This document shows, one piece after another, positions 39,639-49,200 of a DNA stretch of 64,000 bases. Origin of the DNA: Myxococcales bacterium. GTDB lineage: Bacteria > Myxococcota_A > Polyangia > Nannocystales > Nannocystaceae. Both the position numbers and the translations under genes were made by a program. Within the stretch, counting starts at the first letter, position 1. Each line of letters opens with the position of its first letter. The notes under the pieces are model-generated. The model ran no database searches. It saw only the letters and a program-made list of their open reading frames with translations, and had not been told where the DNA came from. The stretch is from NCBI GenBank assembly GCA_020633315.1, contig JACKDV010000008.1, forward strand, positions 1 to 64,000, read 5' to 3'.

Positions 39639-42044
39639 ATGGTGCGCTACTGCATCCCCTTCGAGGAGCTGGGTCTCGACGATGTGCCGCGGGTGGGCGG
39701 CAAGACGGCCTCGCTGGGTGAGCTGGTCCGCTCGCTCGGCACGGCCGGGGTGAGGGTGCCGGGTGGCTTCGCGGTCACGGCCGACGCCTACTCGGCCGTG
39801 CTCGACCAGGGCGAGCTGCGGGCCCAGCTGCATGCCCTCATCGACGACTGCCCGGTGGGCGACGCGGCCGAGCTGGCGCGACGTGGTCACGCGGCACGTC
39901 AGCTCGTGCGCGGGGCCGGGCTGCCGGCCGAGGTCGCAGCCGAGATCCGGGGCGCCTACGCGGCGATGGCCGCGAGCGGCGGTGAGGTGGATCCCAGCGT
40001 GGCGGTGCGCAGCAGCGCGACGGCCGAGGACCTCCCCGAGGCCTCGTTCGCGGGACAGCAGGCCACCCACCTCAACGTCCGGGGGGAGCGGGCCGTGCTC
40101 GACGCGGTCGCCGATTGCTTCGCCTCGGTCTTCACCGATCGCGCCATCGTGTACCGCCACGTGCACGGCTTCGATCACTTCGCGGTGCGGGGCGCGGTCG
40201 CGATCCAGCGGATGGTGCGGGCCGACCTCGGCGCGGCCGGGGTGATCTTCACCCTCGATCCCGATAGCGGCCACCGGGGGGTGGTGCTGGTCACCGGCGC
40301 CTGGGGCCTGGGCGAGTCGGTGGTGGCGGGGCAGGTCGATCCCGACGAGGTGTGGGTGTGGAAGGACGGCCTGGGCCGGGCGAGGGAGCCGATCCTGCGG
40401 CGCAAGATCGGGCGCAAGCAGACCAAGATCGTCTACGCCCGGCGGGGCGCGGCCACCACCCGGGTGGTCCCGGTGCCGCGCGGCGATCGGGAGCGGCGCT
40501 GCTTCAGCGACGAGGACGCGGTGGCGCTGGCCCGCTGGGCGGTGGCGATCGAGGCCCACTACTCCGAGCGCCACGGTCGACCCACGCCGATGGACATCGA
40601 GTGGGTCAAGGACGGTCGCAGCGGCGAGCTGTGGATCGTGCAGGCCCGCCCCGAGACGGTGCAGGCGCGGGCCGACGCGGGCTCGCTGCTGCTGTACACC
40701 CTGGAGGGCGCGCCGGCGCCCCGGGTGACGGGGGTCGCCATCGGCAGCGCGGTGGGGCAGGGCATCGCGCGGGTGATCGAGCGACCCGAGGACCTCGGCG
40801 AGCTCCGGGACGGCGAGGTGCTGGTGACCGAGATGACCGACCCCGACTGGGTGCCCGCGCTGCGGCGGGCGGCCGCGGTGGTCACCGACCGGGGCGGTCG
40901 CACCTGCCACGCCGCGATCGTCAGCCGGGAGCTGGGGGTGCCCTGCGTGGTGGGGACCGGCGACGGCACCAGGGTGCTGCGCACCGGCGAGCCCGTCACC
41001 GTGAGCTGCGCCCGTGGCACGCAGGGCGAGGTGTTCGAGGGCCGGGTGCCCTTCCGTCGCGAGCGGGTGGCGCTGGGCGAGCTGCCGAGCACCCGCACCA
41101 AGATCATGCTGATCCTCGCCGACCCCGATCGCGCGCTCGAGGAGGCGCGGCTGCCCGTGGCGGGGGTGGGGCTGGTGCGCCAGGAATTCGTGGCCGCCAA
41201 CCACATCGGGGTGCACCCCATGGCGGCGCTGCAGCTCGAGCGGGTCGATGCCGAGGCGCGGGCGCGGATCGAGGCGATGTCGCGGGGCTACGAGAGCCCG
41301 GCTGCGATGTGGGAGACGCGGCTTGCCGAGGGCATCGGCACGATCGCCGCGGCCTTCCACCCGCGGCCGGTGATCGTGCGGCTGTCGGACTTCAAGTCCA
41401 ACGAGTACCGCCGCCTGGTGGGGGGCGAGGCCTTCGAGCCCGAGGAGGAGAACCCCATGATCGGCCTGCGGGGGGCCAGCCGCTATCGTCACCCGCGCTT
41501 CGCCGAGGCCTTCGCCCTCGAGTGCCGAGCGCTCCGCCGGGTACGGCAGGCGATGGGGCTGCGCAACGTCCAGCTCATGGTGCCGTTCTGCCGCACGGTG
41601 GAGGAGGGCCGGCGCGTGATCGAGCTGCTCGCCGAGCACGGCCTGCGCCAGGGCGAGGACGAGCTGAAGGTGTGGGTGATGTGCGAGATCCCGGCCAACG
41701 TGGCCGCGGTGGATCTGTTCTCGGCGGTCTTCGACGGCTTCTCGATCGGCTCCAACGATCTCACCCAGCTCGTGCTCGGGGTGGATCGCGACTCCGAGCT
41801 GCTCACCGATCTCTTCCGCGAGCGCGACCCCGCGGTGATGCGCACGATCGCTGCGGCGATCCGCGGGGCCCACGAGCACGGGCGCCCGATCGGCCTGTGC
41901 GGCCAGGCCCCGAGCGACGACGTGGAGTTCGCCGGCTTCCTGGTGCGCGAGGGCATCGACAGCGTGTCGCTCAACCCCGACGCGGTGCTGCGGGCCTGGG
42001 CGGTGGTGGCCGCGGCCGAGCGCGAGGCGGGCAAGGACGGCTGA
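39639..42044 (+). CDS. ppsA: Phosphoenolpyruvate synthase-like (PEP-utilising) enzyme
   Basis: 801 residues, the length of PpsA. ATP-grasp domain (1-330) with V-G-G-K-T-A-S-L-G-E and A-V-R-S-S-A-T-A-E-D; phosphohistidine domain with the catalytic His near 424 in G-G-R-T-C-H-A-A-I-V-S-R-E-L-G; C-terminal TIM barrel with G-S-N-D-L-T-Q and C-G-Q-A-P-S-D. Makes PEP from pyruvate and ATP for gluconeogenesis. ATG 39639 gives the normal N terminus; GACACT lies 7 nt upstream. No PpsR regulator gene nearby. Convergent with the ATPase operon. Confidence 0.93.
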   Translation: MVRYCIPFEELGLDDVPRVGGKTASLGELVRSLGTAGVRVPGGFAVTADAYSAVLDQGELRAQLHALIDDCPVGDAAELARRGHAARQLVRGAGLPAEVAAEIRGAYAAMAASGGEVDPSVAVRSSATAEDLPEASFAGQQATHLNVRGERAVLDAVADCFASVFTDRAIVYRHVHGFDHFAVRGAVAIQRMVRADLGAAGVIFTLDPDSGHRGVVLVTGAWGLGESVVAGQVDPDEVWVWKDGLGRAREPILRRKIGRKQTKIVYARRGAATTRVVPVPRGDRERRCFSDEDAVALARWAVAIEAHYSERHGRPTPMDIEWVKDGRSGELWIVQARPETVQARADAGSLLLYTLEGAPAPRVTGVAIGSAVGQGIARVIERPEDLGELRDGEVLVTEMTDPDWVPALRRAAAVVTDRGGRTCHAAIVSRELGVPCVVGTGDGTRVLRTGEPVTVSCARGTQGEVFEGRVPFRRERVALGELPSTRTKIMLILADPDRALEEARLPVAGVGLVRQEFVAANHIGVHPMAALQLERVDAEARARIEAMSRGYESPAAMWETRLAEGIGTIAAAFHPRPVIVRLSDFKSNEYRRLVGGEAFEPEEENPMIGLRGASRYRHPRFAEAFALECRALRRVRQAMGLRNVQLMVPFCRTVEEGRRVIELLAEHGLRQGEDELKVWVMCEIPANVAAVDLFSAVFDGFSIGSNDLTQLVLGVDRDSELLTDLFRERDPAVMRTIAAAIRGAHEHGRPIGLCGQAPSDDVEFAGFLVREGIDSVSLNPDAVLRAWAVVAAAEREAGKDG

Positions 42045-42058
42045 GCCCGAGCCCGTGC

Positions 42059-42850
42059 TCAGGCGATGGGGGCTCGCCCGCCCTGGCGGGCCTCCAGCAT
42101 CTCCTGGGTGACCAGCTCCTGCCGTCGCTTGCGGAGCTCTCGCTCCTGCTCGCCGATCCGCCGATCCGCCGCGTCGTGGGCTCGGTTCATGGTGCGCCAG
42201 CGGGCCTCGGTCTCGCTGGCGGCGCTGCGGGCCAGCGCGGCCACGAGCCGAGCGTGGCGAGCGGTGGCGGCCACGAGCGGCTCGGTGCGCTCGGGCCCCA
42301 CCAGCTCGACCGCCGTGAGGCCCGGCGACGGGCTCGGCGAGGTCTCGTCGAGGAGCTCGACCCGGGGCCGCCCGTCGGGATCGACCCCGGTCGCGAGCAC
42401 CACCACCAGATGCGTCCGCTCGGCCGGGGCATCGGCCAGCAGCAGCTCGAGCTCGGTGGCCAGCGCCTCGGCACGCGCGAACGAGGTGGGGGAGGGGATG
42501 CAGCTCGCCTCCTCGCCCACCAGCTGCCCCAGCCGCGCTCCGATCACCAGGGTGCGTGACGCTCTCGCGCGCGCGGGGCCGAGGCGCTCGGCGATCGCAC
42601 GATTGAAGGGGCCGCACAGCCCGAGGTCGGAGCCCACGCCCAGCACGATCCGCGGGGCTCCGGCCGATGGTCGGGCCCCGGGGTACGCATCGAGGATCGC
42701 CAGGCAGCGCTGCCGGTGGGCCTCGGCCCGACGCGCGGCCTCGTTCCACTGCAGGCTCTGGGCGGCGGCCAGGGCCCGGGTGGCGCGGGCGATCCCCCGA
42801 AAGCTCCGCCAGGCCTGCAGGCGATCCTCGAGCTGTTGGAGCGAGCTCAC
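42059..42850 (-). CDS. atpG: N-ATPase gamma subunit
   Basis: 263 residues. Last gene of the nine-gene operon. N- and C-terminal helices (about 1-55 and 205-255) form the coiled-coil rotor shaft; the central alpha/beta part contains L-G-V-G-S-D-L-G-L-C-G-P-F-N, the usual gamma signature. Shorter than the 285-290 residues of ordinary F-type gamma, as in other N-ATPases. Overlaps atpA by 4 bp. Confidence 0.88.
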   Translation of the reverse strand: MSSLQQLEDRLQAWRSFRGIARATRALAAAQSLQWNEAARRAEAHRQRCLAILDAYPGARPSAGAPRIVLGVGSDLGLCGPFNRAIAERLGPARARASRTLVIGARLGQLVGEEASCIPSPTSFARAEALATELELLLADAPAERTHLVVVLATGVDPDGRPRVELLDETSPSPSPGLTAVELVGPERTEPLVAATARHARLVAALARSAASETEARWRTMNRAHDAADRRIGEQERELRKRRQELVTQEMLEARQGGRAPIA

Positions 42851-44397
42851 CCGGGGGCCTCCGACGCGGGCTCGAGCAGGCTCGCCACCACCCGATCCCC
42901 GGTCGCGCGCAGGCGGGCGAGCTGCTCGTCGTCGACCTTGGGGGCCTCGGGAGCCATCGCCCGGAACGTGGGCTCGAGGGCGAGCCGAGCTCGTCCCCGC
43001 TGCACCAGCTCGTCGAGCCCACCCAGGGGCAGCCGCTCGAAGCCCTCCGCCTGCACCAGCAGCAGCCGCGCGATGGTGTCGCTCCAGTCGTGGGAGGTGC
43101 CTCGATCCTGCCGCAGCACCCGACGGACGCGGCGACCCCAGTCGACCACCGCCTGGGCCGAGGCCTCCAGGCGGGTGCCGAAGCGGGCGAAGGTCTCGAG
43201 CTCGAGGAACTGGGCGTAGCGGTTCTTGAACGAGCCCGACAGCTTGCGCAGCAGGGGCGGCTGCGCCTTGCCGCCCACGCGCGAGACCGACAGCGCCACG
43301 TCCACGGCCGGCACCACGTCGGCCGCCGCGAGCCCGGCATCGAGGCGGATCTGTCCGTCGGTGATCGACACCAGGTTGGTGGGGATGTAGCCGGTCAGGT
43401 CGCCGGCCTGGGTCTCCACGATGGGGAAGGCGGTGATCGAGCCGCCGCCCCGCACCGCGCCGAGCTGGGTGGCCCGCTCCAGCAGCCGCGCGTGGGCATA
43501 GAACACGTCGGCGGGGTGGGCCTCGCGACCCACCGGGCGCCCCATCAGCAGCGCGAGGGTGCGATGGGCGTGGGCGTGGGCGGTGAGGTCGTCGTAGACG
43601 ATCACCACGTCACGCCCCTGCTCGGCGATCTCCTCCGCCATGGTGGTGGCCGAGTAGGGCGCGAGGTGGACCAGCCCCACCGGATCGTCCGCGTCGGTCA
43701 CCACCGCCACCCCGTGTTGCAGCACTCCCGCGTCCTGCAGCCACTGCACGTGGGCCGCGGCATCGGAGCCCCGCCGTCCGATCGCCACGTAGATGCCCAC
43801 CGTGTCTTCGTCGAGGCCGGCCAGGATGTCGAGGCACAGCTCGGTCTTGCCGGTGGAGCGGTCGCCGATCACGAGCTGCCGCTGGCCTCGGCCGATGGGG
43901 ATCATGGTGTCGATCGCGAACACCCCCGTCCGCAGCGGGCGGGAGACCGGCTCGCGCTCGGCCAGCGGAATGGGCAGGCCCTCCGCCCGCACGCGGCGGC
44001 GCGTGACCAGGGGGCCCCGTCCGTCCAGCGGGCGTCCCAGCGGGTCGACCACGCGACCGATCAGCTCGAGCCCGGCCGGGACCTCCACCAGTCGTCCCAG
44101 GCGGCGCGCGGGGGTCCCCGCCTCCACCCCGTGGGCCTCGCTCAAGAGCACCAGGCGGGTGCGGCCCTCCTGTAGATCCTCGGCCACCGCCAGCACCCCG
44201 CCCACGTCGACCAGCTCGCCCGCGAAGGGGCGGTGCATCGAGGTGGCGGTGGCGACCCCGTCGGCCACCGAGAGCACCTGCCCCACGCGGGCGGTGTTGG
44301 TCACCGGCTGGAGCTCGGGCAGGCGCTCGCGCAGCTCGTCGAGCGCATCGCGGGCCACGGCGCGGGCTCGAGCGGCGGTGGGGTCGGCCTCGCTCAC
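42847..44397 (-). CDS. atpA: N-ATPase alpha subunit
   Basis: 516 residues from GTG 44397, which overlaps the atpF stop (GTGA). Non-catalytic nucleotide site with Walker A G-D-R-S-T-G-K-T, followed by Y-V-A-I-G-R-R-G-S and the A-P-Y-S-A-T-T-M-A-E region. Ends with a divergent C-terminal helical domain. Part of the F1 head with beta, gamma and epsilon. Confidence 0.93.
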   Translation of the reverse strand: MSEADPTAARARAVARDALDELRERLPELQPVTNTARVGQVLSVADGVATATSMHRPFAGELVDVGGVLAVAEDLQEGRTRLVLLSEAHGVEAGTPARRLGRLVEVPAGLELIGRVVDPLGRPLDGRGPLVTRRRVRAEGLPIPLAEREPVSRPLRTGVFAIDTMIPIGRGQRQLVIGDRSTGKTELCLDILAGLDEDTVGIYVAIGRRGSDAAAHVQWLQDAGVLQHGVAVVTDADDPVGLVHLAPYSATTMAEEIAEQGRDVVIVYDDLTAHAHAHRTLALLMGRPVGREAHPADVFYAHARLLERATQLGAVRGGGSITAFPIVETQAGDLTGYIPTNLVSITDGQIRLDAGLAAADVVPAVDVALSVSRVGGKAQPPLLRKLSGSFKNRYAQFLELETFARFGTRLEASAQAVVDWGRRVRRVLRQDRGTSHDWSDTIARLLLVQAEGFERLPLGGLDELVQRGRARLALEPTFRAMAPEAPKVDDEQLARLRATGDRVVASLLEPASEAPG

Positions 44398-45125
44398 TCG
44401 GCCGCCTCCGCGCCGAGGCCCTCGCCGACCCGCTGGGCGTACCAGCGCGCGAGGCTGGCGGTCACGCTCGCCTCCACCTCGTGCCCCTCGGCGCGCAGCC
44501 GTGCTCCGGAGACGATGGAGGGATCGACGGAGACCTCGATGCGCGGGCCCTCGCCCAGCACCTTGCGCAGCTCGGCCACGATGGCCTCCTCGTCCGCGTC
44601 CTCGCCCACCTCGGCCGTGATGTCCGCGGGCAGCTCGTCGGTGAACAGCTCGGCGAAGCCGTGCGCGGCCCGGCGAGCGTAGGCCAGCGCGATCGGAGGG
44701 GCGTCCATGTGGCGGATCACCCGGGAGGCCGCGTCGGTGGCGAGGGCCAGCACCTCGGTGCGCAGCCCCTCGAGCGCGCGGCGGTGGGCCCCCGCCGCCT
44801 GCTGCTCGGCCGTCGTCACCATCTGGCGGGCCTGCTCGCGGGTCTCCTCGATGAGCCGCTCCGAGCGCTGGCGCCCCTCCTCCAGCGCGGCCGCCAGCCG
44901 CTGCTCGGCCCGGTCCTCCAGCTCGCGCAGGCGCTGCTCGTACTCCTGCCGCTGCTGGGCCGCCGCGGCCTCGCGGGCCTCCACGTCGTGCTGGGTCTTC
45001 TCGATCTGCTCGCGCCGCTGGTCGAGGGTGCGGCGGATCGGGCGGAACAGGAAGCGCTGCAGCAGCACCACCAGCACGCCGAAGTTGAGCACCTCGAAGG
45101 CGACGACCGTCCAGTCGATCTCCAT
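44394..45125 (-). CDS. atpF: N-ATPase b subunit with delta-like C-terminal extension
   Basis: 243 residues. One N-terminal membrane segment (W-T-V-V-A-F-E-V-L-N-F-G-V-L-V-V-L-L) followed by a long charged helix (about 30-150) and a globular end (about 160-243) containing V-S-V-D-P-S-I-V-S-G-A-R-L, similar to the end of the delta subunit. N-ATPase operons have no separate atpH, so this extension presumably links the stator to alpha. Confidence 0.9.
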   Translation of the reverse strand: MEIDWTVVAFEVLNFGVLVVLLQRFLFRPIRRTLDQRREQIEKTQHDVEAREAAAAQQRQEYEQRLRELEDRAEQRLAAALEEGRQRSERLIEETREQARQMVTTAEQQAAGAHRRALEGLRTEVLALATDAASRVIRHMDAPPIALAYARRAAHGFAELFTDELPADITAEVGEDADEEAIVAELRKVLGEGPRIEVSVDPSIVSGARLRAEGHEVEASVTASLARWYAQRVGEGLGAEAAE

Positions 45126-45140
45126 GGCGGCTCGTCCCGT

Positions 45141-45392
45141 TCACACCAGCGGGTTGGCGAAGAGCAGGACCAGGGCGATGACCAGGCAGTAGATCGCGGT
45201 CGACTCGACCATGGCCATGCCCACGAACAGGGTGCGGGTGACGGTGGGGGCGGCCTCGGGCTGGCGGGCGATGGCATCGAGGGCGGCCACGACCGCACGC
45301 CCCTCGGCGAGCGCGGGGGCGATGCTCCCGCCCATCACGGTGAGGCCCGCCACGATGATCGAGATGGCGGCGAGCAGCGTCTGGCTATCCAT
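45141..45392 (-). CDS. atpE: N-ATPase c subunit with two-carboxylate Na+-type site
   Basis: 83 residues, two membrane helices. Helix 1 contains P26-A-L-A-E30-G and helix 2 E63-S64-T65-x-x-Y68. E63, S64, T65 and Y68 correspond to E65, S66, T67, Y70 of the Ilyobacter Na+ rotor and E30 takes the place of Q32, the two-carboxylate variant known from Fusobacterium and N-ATPases. This predicts Na+ coupling. Its start overlaps the end of atpB by 8 bp. Confidence 0.93.
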   Translation of the reverse strand: MDSQTLLAAISIIVAGLTVMGGSIAPALAEGRAVVAALDAIARQPEAAPTVTRTLFVGMAMVESTAIYCLVIALVLLFANPLV

Positions 45393-46110
45393 GGGAAGGC
45401 TCCGGGGTGGGGGATGGGGGTTGTGAGGGAGAGGTCTCGGGGGCGGGGGGCTTGGGGCGCTGCTGGGCTTCCACCGCGGCCGCGATGTACACCGCGGCCA
45501 GGATCCCGAAGATGTAGGCCTGCACCAGGCCCGTGAGGATGCCCAGGGCGAGCAGCGGGATGGGCAGCAGGGCCCCCGCCACCACCAGCAGGATCGCGCC
45601 GACCATCTGCCCGCTCATCACGTTGCCGAACAGGCGCACGGCCAGGGCCAGGGTGCGGGTGAGCTCGCCGAGGATGTTGAGCGGCATCAGCAGCGGGTGC
45701 GGCTCGAGGTACTTGTGCAGGTAGCCGCGCACGCCGTGGCGGCGGATGCCGTAGTAGGGCACGGCGAGGAACACCACCAGGGCCAGCGCCACCGTGGCGG
45801 AGAGGTCGGCGGTGGGCGGGCGCACCACCGGCACCACGCCCAGGAGGTTGGAGACCGCGATGAAGGCCACCAGGGTGCCGATGAGCGGGACGTAGGGGGC
45901 GGGGTCCTCCTCGAAGATCCCCTCCACGGTGGAGTCGATCCAGCCCACGTACATCTCGAGCATCGTCTGCCAGCGACCCAGGCCGTGGGGGCGCAGGCGT
46001 CGGGAGCTGGGCCACAGCACGGCCAGGATGAGCAGCGTGAGCCCCAGGGTGACGAACACGGTGTCGGGGACGTGCAGCCCCAGCACGTCGAGGCCGAAGA
46101 CCTCGTTCAC
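45385..46110 (-). CDS. atpB: N-ATPase a subunit
   Basis: 241 residues from GTG 46110. Five or six membrane segments; the essential stator arginine lies in G-E-L-T-R-T-L-A-L-A-V-R-L-F-G-N. The last 30 residues are a Pro/Ser/Glu-rich cytoplasmic tail not found in usual a subunits. Overlaps the end of atpR and the start of atpE. Confidence 0.92.
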   Translation of the reverse strand: MNEVFGLDVLGLHVPDTVFVTLGLTLLILAVLWPSSRRLRPHGLGRWQTMLEMYVGWIDSTVEGIFEEDPAPYVPLIGTLVAFIAVSNLLGVVPVVRPPTADLSATVALALVVFLAVPYYGIRRHGVRGYLHKYLEPHPLLMPLNILGELTRTLALAVRLFGNVMSGQMVGAILLVVAGALLPIPLLALGILTGLVQAYIFGILAAVYIAAAVEAQQRPKPPAPETSPSQPPSPTPEPSHG

Positions 46111-46391
46111 GCCCGCTCGCCTCCCACGGCGCGGCGCACCGCGATCCGCTCGACCACGCCGAAGGCCACCAGCCCGGCGAGCAGCGCGGTGGTGCTCCAC
46201 CAGGCCAGGGGGAACAGCAGCGCCACGGGCAGCCCGATGCGCAGCGGCAGGCCCAGCAGCGCGTCGGCGCGGCGTCCCGAGCTCGTGAGCCGTCGACTGG
46301 CCCGCCAGGCCGCGCGGTGGTGCAGCCAGGCGGCGAGGGTCCCCACGAGGAGACCGAGGGCGAGGGCGAGGATCGTGGAGGCGAGGCTCAT
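46107..46391 (-). CDS. atpR: N-ATPase accessory membrane protein AtpR
   Basis: 94 residues with three hydrophobic segments separated by Arg-rich loops (H-H-R-A-A-W-R-A-S-R-R). Position between atpQ and atpB and the size are those of AtpR, which is found only in N-ATPase operons and is thought to help assemble the c ring. Overlaps atpQ by ATGA. Confidence 0.85.
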   Translation of the reverse strand: MSLASTILALALGLLVGTLAAWLHHRAAWRASRRLTSSGRRADALLGLPLRIGLPVALLFPLAWWSTTALLAGLVAFGVVERIAVRRAVGGERA

Positions 46392-46762
46392 GGTGGATCT
46401 CGTTCGGGTTGAGGGGGGCGCTCGCCGTCGGGCGGAGGGCTGGGGGCGGTCGGCGGCGGGCTCGGGGCCTCGCCGTCCTCCTCCTCGCGGATGTCGAAGC
46501 CCAGGCGCCACAGCGCGTAGCCGCCGGCCACCACCCCGACCGCGATGAAGGCCATCGCGAAGGTGATGCCGGTGCCCAGGCGCTCGTCCAGGAGGTGCCC
46601 GAGCAGGGCTCCCACGGCGATCGGCACCGCGACGAGCCAGCCCACCGTGCCCACCCGAGAGGCCTGCGCCCACAGGCTGCGGCCGCGACGGGCCCGGGCT
46701 CGCTCGCGGCGGGCCGCGAACTTGGCGATGCGCTCGTCGAGCTCGCGCTCGGGCTCGGTCAC
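46388..46762 (-). CDS. atpQ: N-ATPase accessory protein AtpQ (AtpI/AtpZ-like)
   Basis: 124 residues from GTG 46762. A charged, Arg-rich N terminus (1-40), two membrane segments (about 43-62 and 72-92) and an acidic Pro-rich tail. Two-helix AtpI/AtpZ-type proteins are linked to Mg2+ or assembly functions in other F-type operons. Overlaps atpC and atpR by 4 bp each. Confidence 0.82.
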   Translation of the reverse strand: MTEPERELDERIAKFAARRERARARRGRSLWAQASRVGTVGWLVAVPIAVGALLGHLLDERLGTGITFAMAFIAVGVVAGGYALWRLGFDIREEEDGEAPSPPPTAPSPPPDGERPPQPERDPP

Positions 46763-47163
46763 TGCCCCACCTCCCGGCGCAGCCCGGCCAGCGCTCGCCG
46801 GGTGGCCATCTCGTGGCGGTGGGCGATGGCGCGGGCCCGCTGCTCGGCCGCGGTCCGCGTGGCCCGGCGCGCGGCCACCCGCTCGCGCAGCTGCTCGAGG
46901 CTCGTCGCCGACGCGGCCCAGCGACACACCAGCAGCACCCGCGTGGGCTCGATGGAGGCCACGCCGCCCTCGGTCGCCAGGTAGCGCTCCTGCTCGCCGG
47001 ACTCGTCCTCGCTCACCAGCACCACCGGCCCGGGCAGGAAGCCCACCCGCGCCCGCTCGTGTCCGGGCAGCACCCCGCGCGCGCCGTCGGGTGCCTCGAG
47101 GCGTAGGCGCACGATCCCCTCGATCGTCTCCAGCCCGGACGGTGTCGAGACCAGGATCTCCAT
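46759..47163 (-). CDS. atpC: N-ATPase epsilon subunit
   Basis: 134 residues. N-terminal beta sandwich (about 1-85) with L-P-G-H-E-R-A-R-V-G-F-L-P-G in the place of the usual L-P-G-H-A-P, and a C-terminal helical hairpin rich in Arg. Comes second in the operon, right after beta, as in all N-ATPases; starts 8 bp after the atpD stop. Confidence 0.9.
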   Translation of the reverse strand: MEILVSTPSGLETIEGIVRLRLEAPDGARGVLPGHERARVGFLPGPVVLVSEDESGEQERYLATEGGVASIEPTRVLLVCRWAASATSLEQLRERVAARRATRTAAEQRARAIAHRHEMATRRALAGLRREVGQ

Positions 47164-47171
47164 GGTGCGGC

Positions 47172-49200
<2,029 letters not shown>

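Noticed and set aside
39438..43340. 1300-codon minus-strand open frame
   Set aside because: Antisense to the PEP synthase gene and out of frame with atpG and atpA; no domain visible.
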